A stretch of 14,238 nucleotides of DNA, from positions 1 through 14,238 of the forward strand of contig CAZLBC010000109.1 of NCBI GenBank assembly GCA_964557575.1, read 5' to 3'. The stretch comes from CAZLBC01 sp964557575 (GTDB lineage Bacteria; Planctomycetota; Phycisphaerae; SM23-33). The translations under genes were made by a program, and so were the position numbers. Positions within the stretch are counted from its first letter, which is position 1. Each line of letters starts with the position of its first letter. Below the pieces are notes generated by a model. The model saw only the letters and a list, made by a program, of their open reading frames with translations, searched no databases and had not been told where the DNA came from. This document shows positions 12,976-14,238 of the stretch, one piece after another.

Positions 12976-13522
12976 ACTAAAGATGGTTATTGCCGGGCTG
13001 GCGCTGCCGCTGCTGATGGCCGGCGGCGGGTGTGACGGCGGGAGCGGCCCGGGCGATTGGCTGATCCCCGCCACGGACGACCACGGGAACGCGCGGATCG
13101 TGACGGCGGAGCGCGCCGCCGCGTATATCTACGAGGTGGTGTATGAGCACGCATCAGGACTGGAATACATAACCATCGACACGTTAGCCGACGGCTACTA
13201 TGTTATTCCGGAGCACGAGTCGGTGGAAATGTTCTTCGCGGAATTTTTGAAAAAGCACCGCGACGTCAGCTATATCAAGGACTACCGGGACTGCGACAAC
13301 TGGGCGCGCCGGCTGGCCAGTGATTTCGCGTTCTCGGAAAACCCCCGGGGCGTCGAAGCCCAGTGGACAATCGCCGTCATTCACATCCCCGGGCACGCGC
13401 TCAACGCCGTATTCACCGACCGGGGATTATTCATTTTTGACTCGCTCGGCGGGCCGCTGTTGATTCCGCTTGACAACTGGCCGGACCGGGGTAATGTAAC
13501 CAAGGTGAGCCTTGACATTTAA
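12968..13522 (+). CDS. Exported (probable lipoprotein) with papain-like Cys/His arrangement
   Basis: The 184-residue protein begins with MTKLK and a hydrophobic core ending LPLLMAGGGC at Cys22. This is lipobox-like but has Gly at the -3 position, so lipidation is likely rather than certain. The mature part has 'KDYRDCDNWARRLASDF' around Cys109 and 'IPGHALNAVFTDRGLFIFD' around His143, with Asp158 following. A Cys in 'DCDnwA' followed by 'H.lN......g..~fD' is the arrangement of papain-like cysteine hydrolases such as the MOA agglutinin C-terminal domain, seen in phage proteins. The target cannot be read from the sequence; peptidoglycan, a protein or a surface component are all possible. It overlaps the DUF1353 gene by 8 bases. 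Lysis, exclusion of other phages or modification of the host surface are candidate roles. Confidence 0.75.
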   Translation: MTKLKMVIAGLALPLLMAGGGCDGGSGPGDWLIPATDDHGNARIVTAERAAAYIYEVVYEHASGLEYITIDTLADGYYVIPEHESVEMFFAEFLKKHRDVSYIKDYRDCDNWARRLASDFAFSENPRGVEAQWTIAVIHIPGHALNAVFTDRGLFIFDSLGGPLLIPLDNWPDRGNVTKVSLDI

Positions 13523-13531
13523 CGACACCAC

Positions 13532-14041
13532 ATGAAAAAGCAATTCTTATCAATTCTCTTGGCGGGGGCCGTCCTGGCCTCCGGATGCGCGACCACGGGC
13601 CCGGCGGCGGAAACGCAAAAACAATTAGCCTACCGGGTGGCGGTGTCGGCGGCCCGGACGGCGCTGGCCGTCGGGTTGCGCGAGATGGCGCGGCGCAACC
13701 CGGAGATGGGCCATTGGGCGCGGGGCATTTCGGTTTTTCTCCGAGCGATGGCCGGCGACGGCATCGTGGACCTGGAGACGCTCAAGCCGCGCCTGGAGAA
13801 TTACATCCACGCGCGCGTGACCGACCCGTTTTACCGTCGACTGCTGGCGGTGCGCCTGGCGGAGGCGCTGGAAATTTACGGGCTGTTTTTCTCGGACAAC
13901 CCGGAGTTGTTTTCCCCGTCCGAACAAGCCCTATTCTTGATTTCGTTAGCCGAGGAGATGGCGCTGGCCGCGGCCGTGGACCGGCCGCCGGCGGACAGGT
14001 CCGCGTCGTTCCGGGTTTTTCGCGCCGGCACCGAGCGGTAG
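13532..14041 (+). CDS. Lipoprotein of unknown function
   Basis: The 169-residue protein has a classic lipoprotein signal: MKK, a hydrophobic core, then VLASGC with Cys19 as the lipid attachment site. The mature protein is all-helical in appearance, Ala/Leu/Arg-rich, with 'LAYRVAVSAARTALAVGLRE', 'GISVFLRAMAGDGI' and 'FSPSEQALFLISLAEEMALA'. I recognise no domain. It is longer than Rz1-type spanin lipoproteins, so a spanin role is doubtful. It is the last gene before the terminator, nine bases after the preceding stop, and has no clear ribosome site. As the second lipoprotein in a row it suggests a shared envelope function for this cassette. Confidence 0.75.
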   Translation: MKKQFLSILLAGAVLASGCATTGPAAETQKQLAYRVAVSAARTALAVGLREMARRNPEMGHWARGISVFLRAMAGDGIVDLETLKPRLENYIHARVTDPFYRRLLAVRLAEALEIYGLFFSDNPELFSPSEQALFLISLAEEMALAAAVDRPPADRSASFRVFRAGTER

Positions 14042-14093
14042 TGTTTTTGGGGTGAGTGATTAGATAGAGTCAGGGTTGTTGTGAGCATAGTGA

Positions 14094-14133
14094 CCCCGCC
14101 GGGTGGAGATTGTCCCCGGCGGGGCTTTTTTTT
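14094..14133 (+). terminator. Intrinsic terminator closing the structural operon
   Basis: A perfect 10-bp G+C stem is formed by CCCCGCCGGG (14094-14103) and CCCGGCGGGG (14115-14124), with an 11-base loop. C and a run of eight T (14126-14133) follow. It lies 52 bases after the last stop codon. Confidence 0.93.
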
Positions 14134-14238
14134 AGGTTTTTTTTGCCCCGGTTACGGAAATCGTTGATTATAAACGAAATAAAAATTAAAAAAAAGGTTG
14201 ACAAACCCTAAAAAATAGGCGATGTTGTAGGCAGTTAA
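14134..14238 (+). promoter_or_regulatory. AT-rich stretch with candidate sigma-70-type promoter
   Basis: After the terminator the composition drops sharply in G+C. An A-rich tract ends at 14196. A perfect TTGACA follows at 14198-14203, and 17 bases later GATGTT (14221-14226), a poor -10 with three of six matches. The A-tract could act as an UP element. No gene is visible before the window ends, so the promoter would serve a gene to the right. The -35 is convincing and the -10 is not. Confidence 0.4.

Noticed and set aside
1..14238. tRNA genes, CRISPR arrays, insertion sequences, or a diversity-generating retroelement acting on the spike or tip gene.
   Set aside because: No cloverleaf, repeat-spacer array, transposase, reverse transcriptase or template/variable repeat pair was seen.

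Overview
The window is a stretch of a tailed-phage (or prophage) genome running from the end of the head genes through the whole tail module into a short membrane/lipoprotein cassette. All supported genes lie on the + strand. They are packed tightly, with ATGA or TAATG stop/start overlaps at several junctions, as in a late structural operon. A run of exactly 100 N (9108-9207) is a scaffold gap, so this is probably a draft or metagenomic assembly. The sequence is G+C rich except for the AT-rich end after 14133. Nothing fixes the host. Lipoprotein-type signals and plain Shine-Dalgarno sites show only that it is a bacterium. No portal, terminase, integrase, replication or regulatory gene lies in the window, so lytic versus temperate lifestyle cannot be decided.

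Layout: 2-151 is the tail end of an upstream gene. 148-684 is an unrecognised single-pass membrane protein. 681-2481 is the head-tail joining block: gp6/gp8-like connector, SPP1 gp16-like head closure, HK97 gp10-like and DUF3168 tail terminator. 2514-5326 is the tail tube block: tube protein, two overlapping assembly chaperones like gene transfer agent (GTA) g10 and g10.1, and a tape measure with an internal duplication. 5323-7914 encodes a large beta-helix tailspike that begins with a secretion-type signal. 7917-12185 is the tail tip block: Dit-like protein, DUF2163-like hub, NlpC/P60-like (DUF6950) protein interrupted by the gap, and an 863-residue J/GTA-gp15-like tip protein. 12214-14041 holds a coiled-coil membrane protein, a DUF1353 protein, a probable lipoprotein with a papain-like Cys/His arrangement, and a second lipoprotein with a clear lipobox. 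A strong intrinsic terminator at 14094-14133 closes the unit, and an AT-rich stretch with a candidate promoter follows.

The order tube, chaperone, chaperone, tape measure, Dit, hub, peptidase, tip matches the GTA/lambda-like siphophage tail plan. No sheath or contractile baseplate gene is present, so a long flexible non-contractile tail is inferred. The main departures are the spike gene inserted between tape measure and Dit, its apparent signal peptide, and the membrane/lipoprotein cassette after the tip gene, which may act in lysis, exclusion of other phages or alteration of the host surface.
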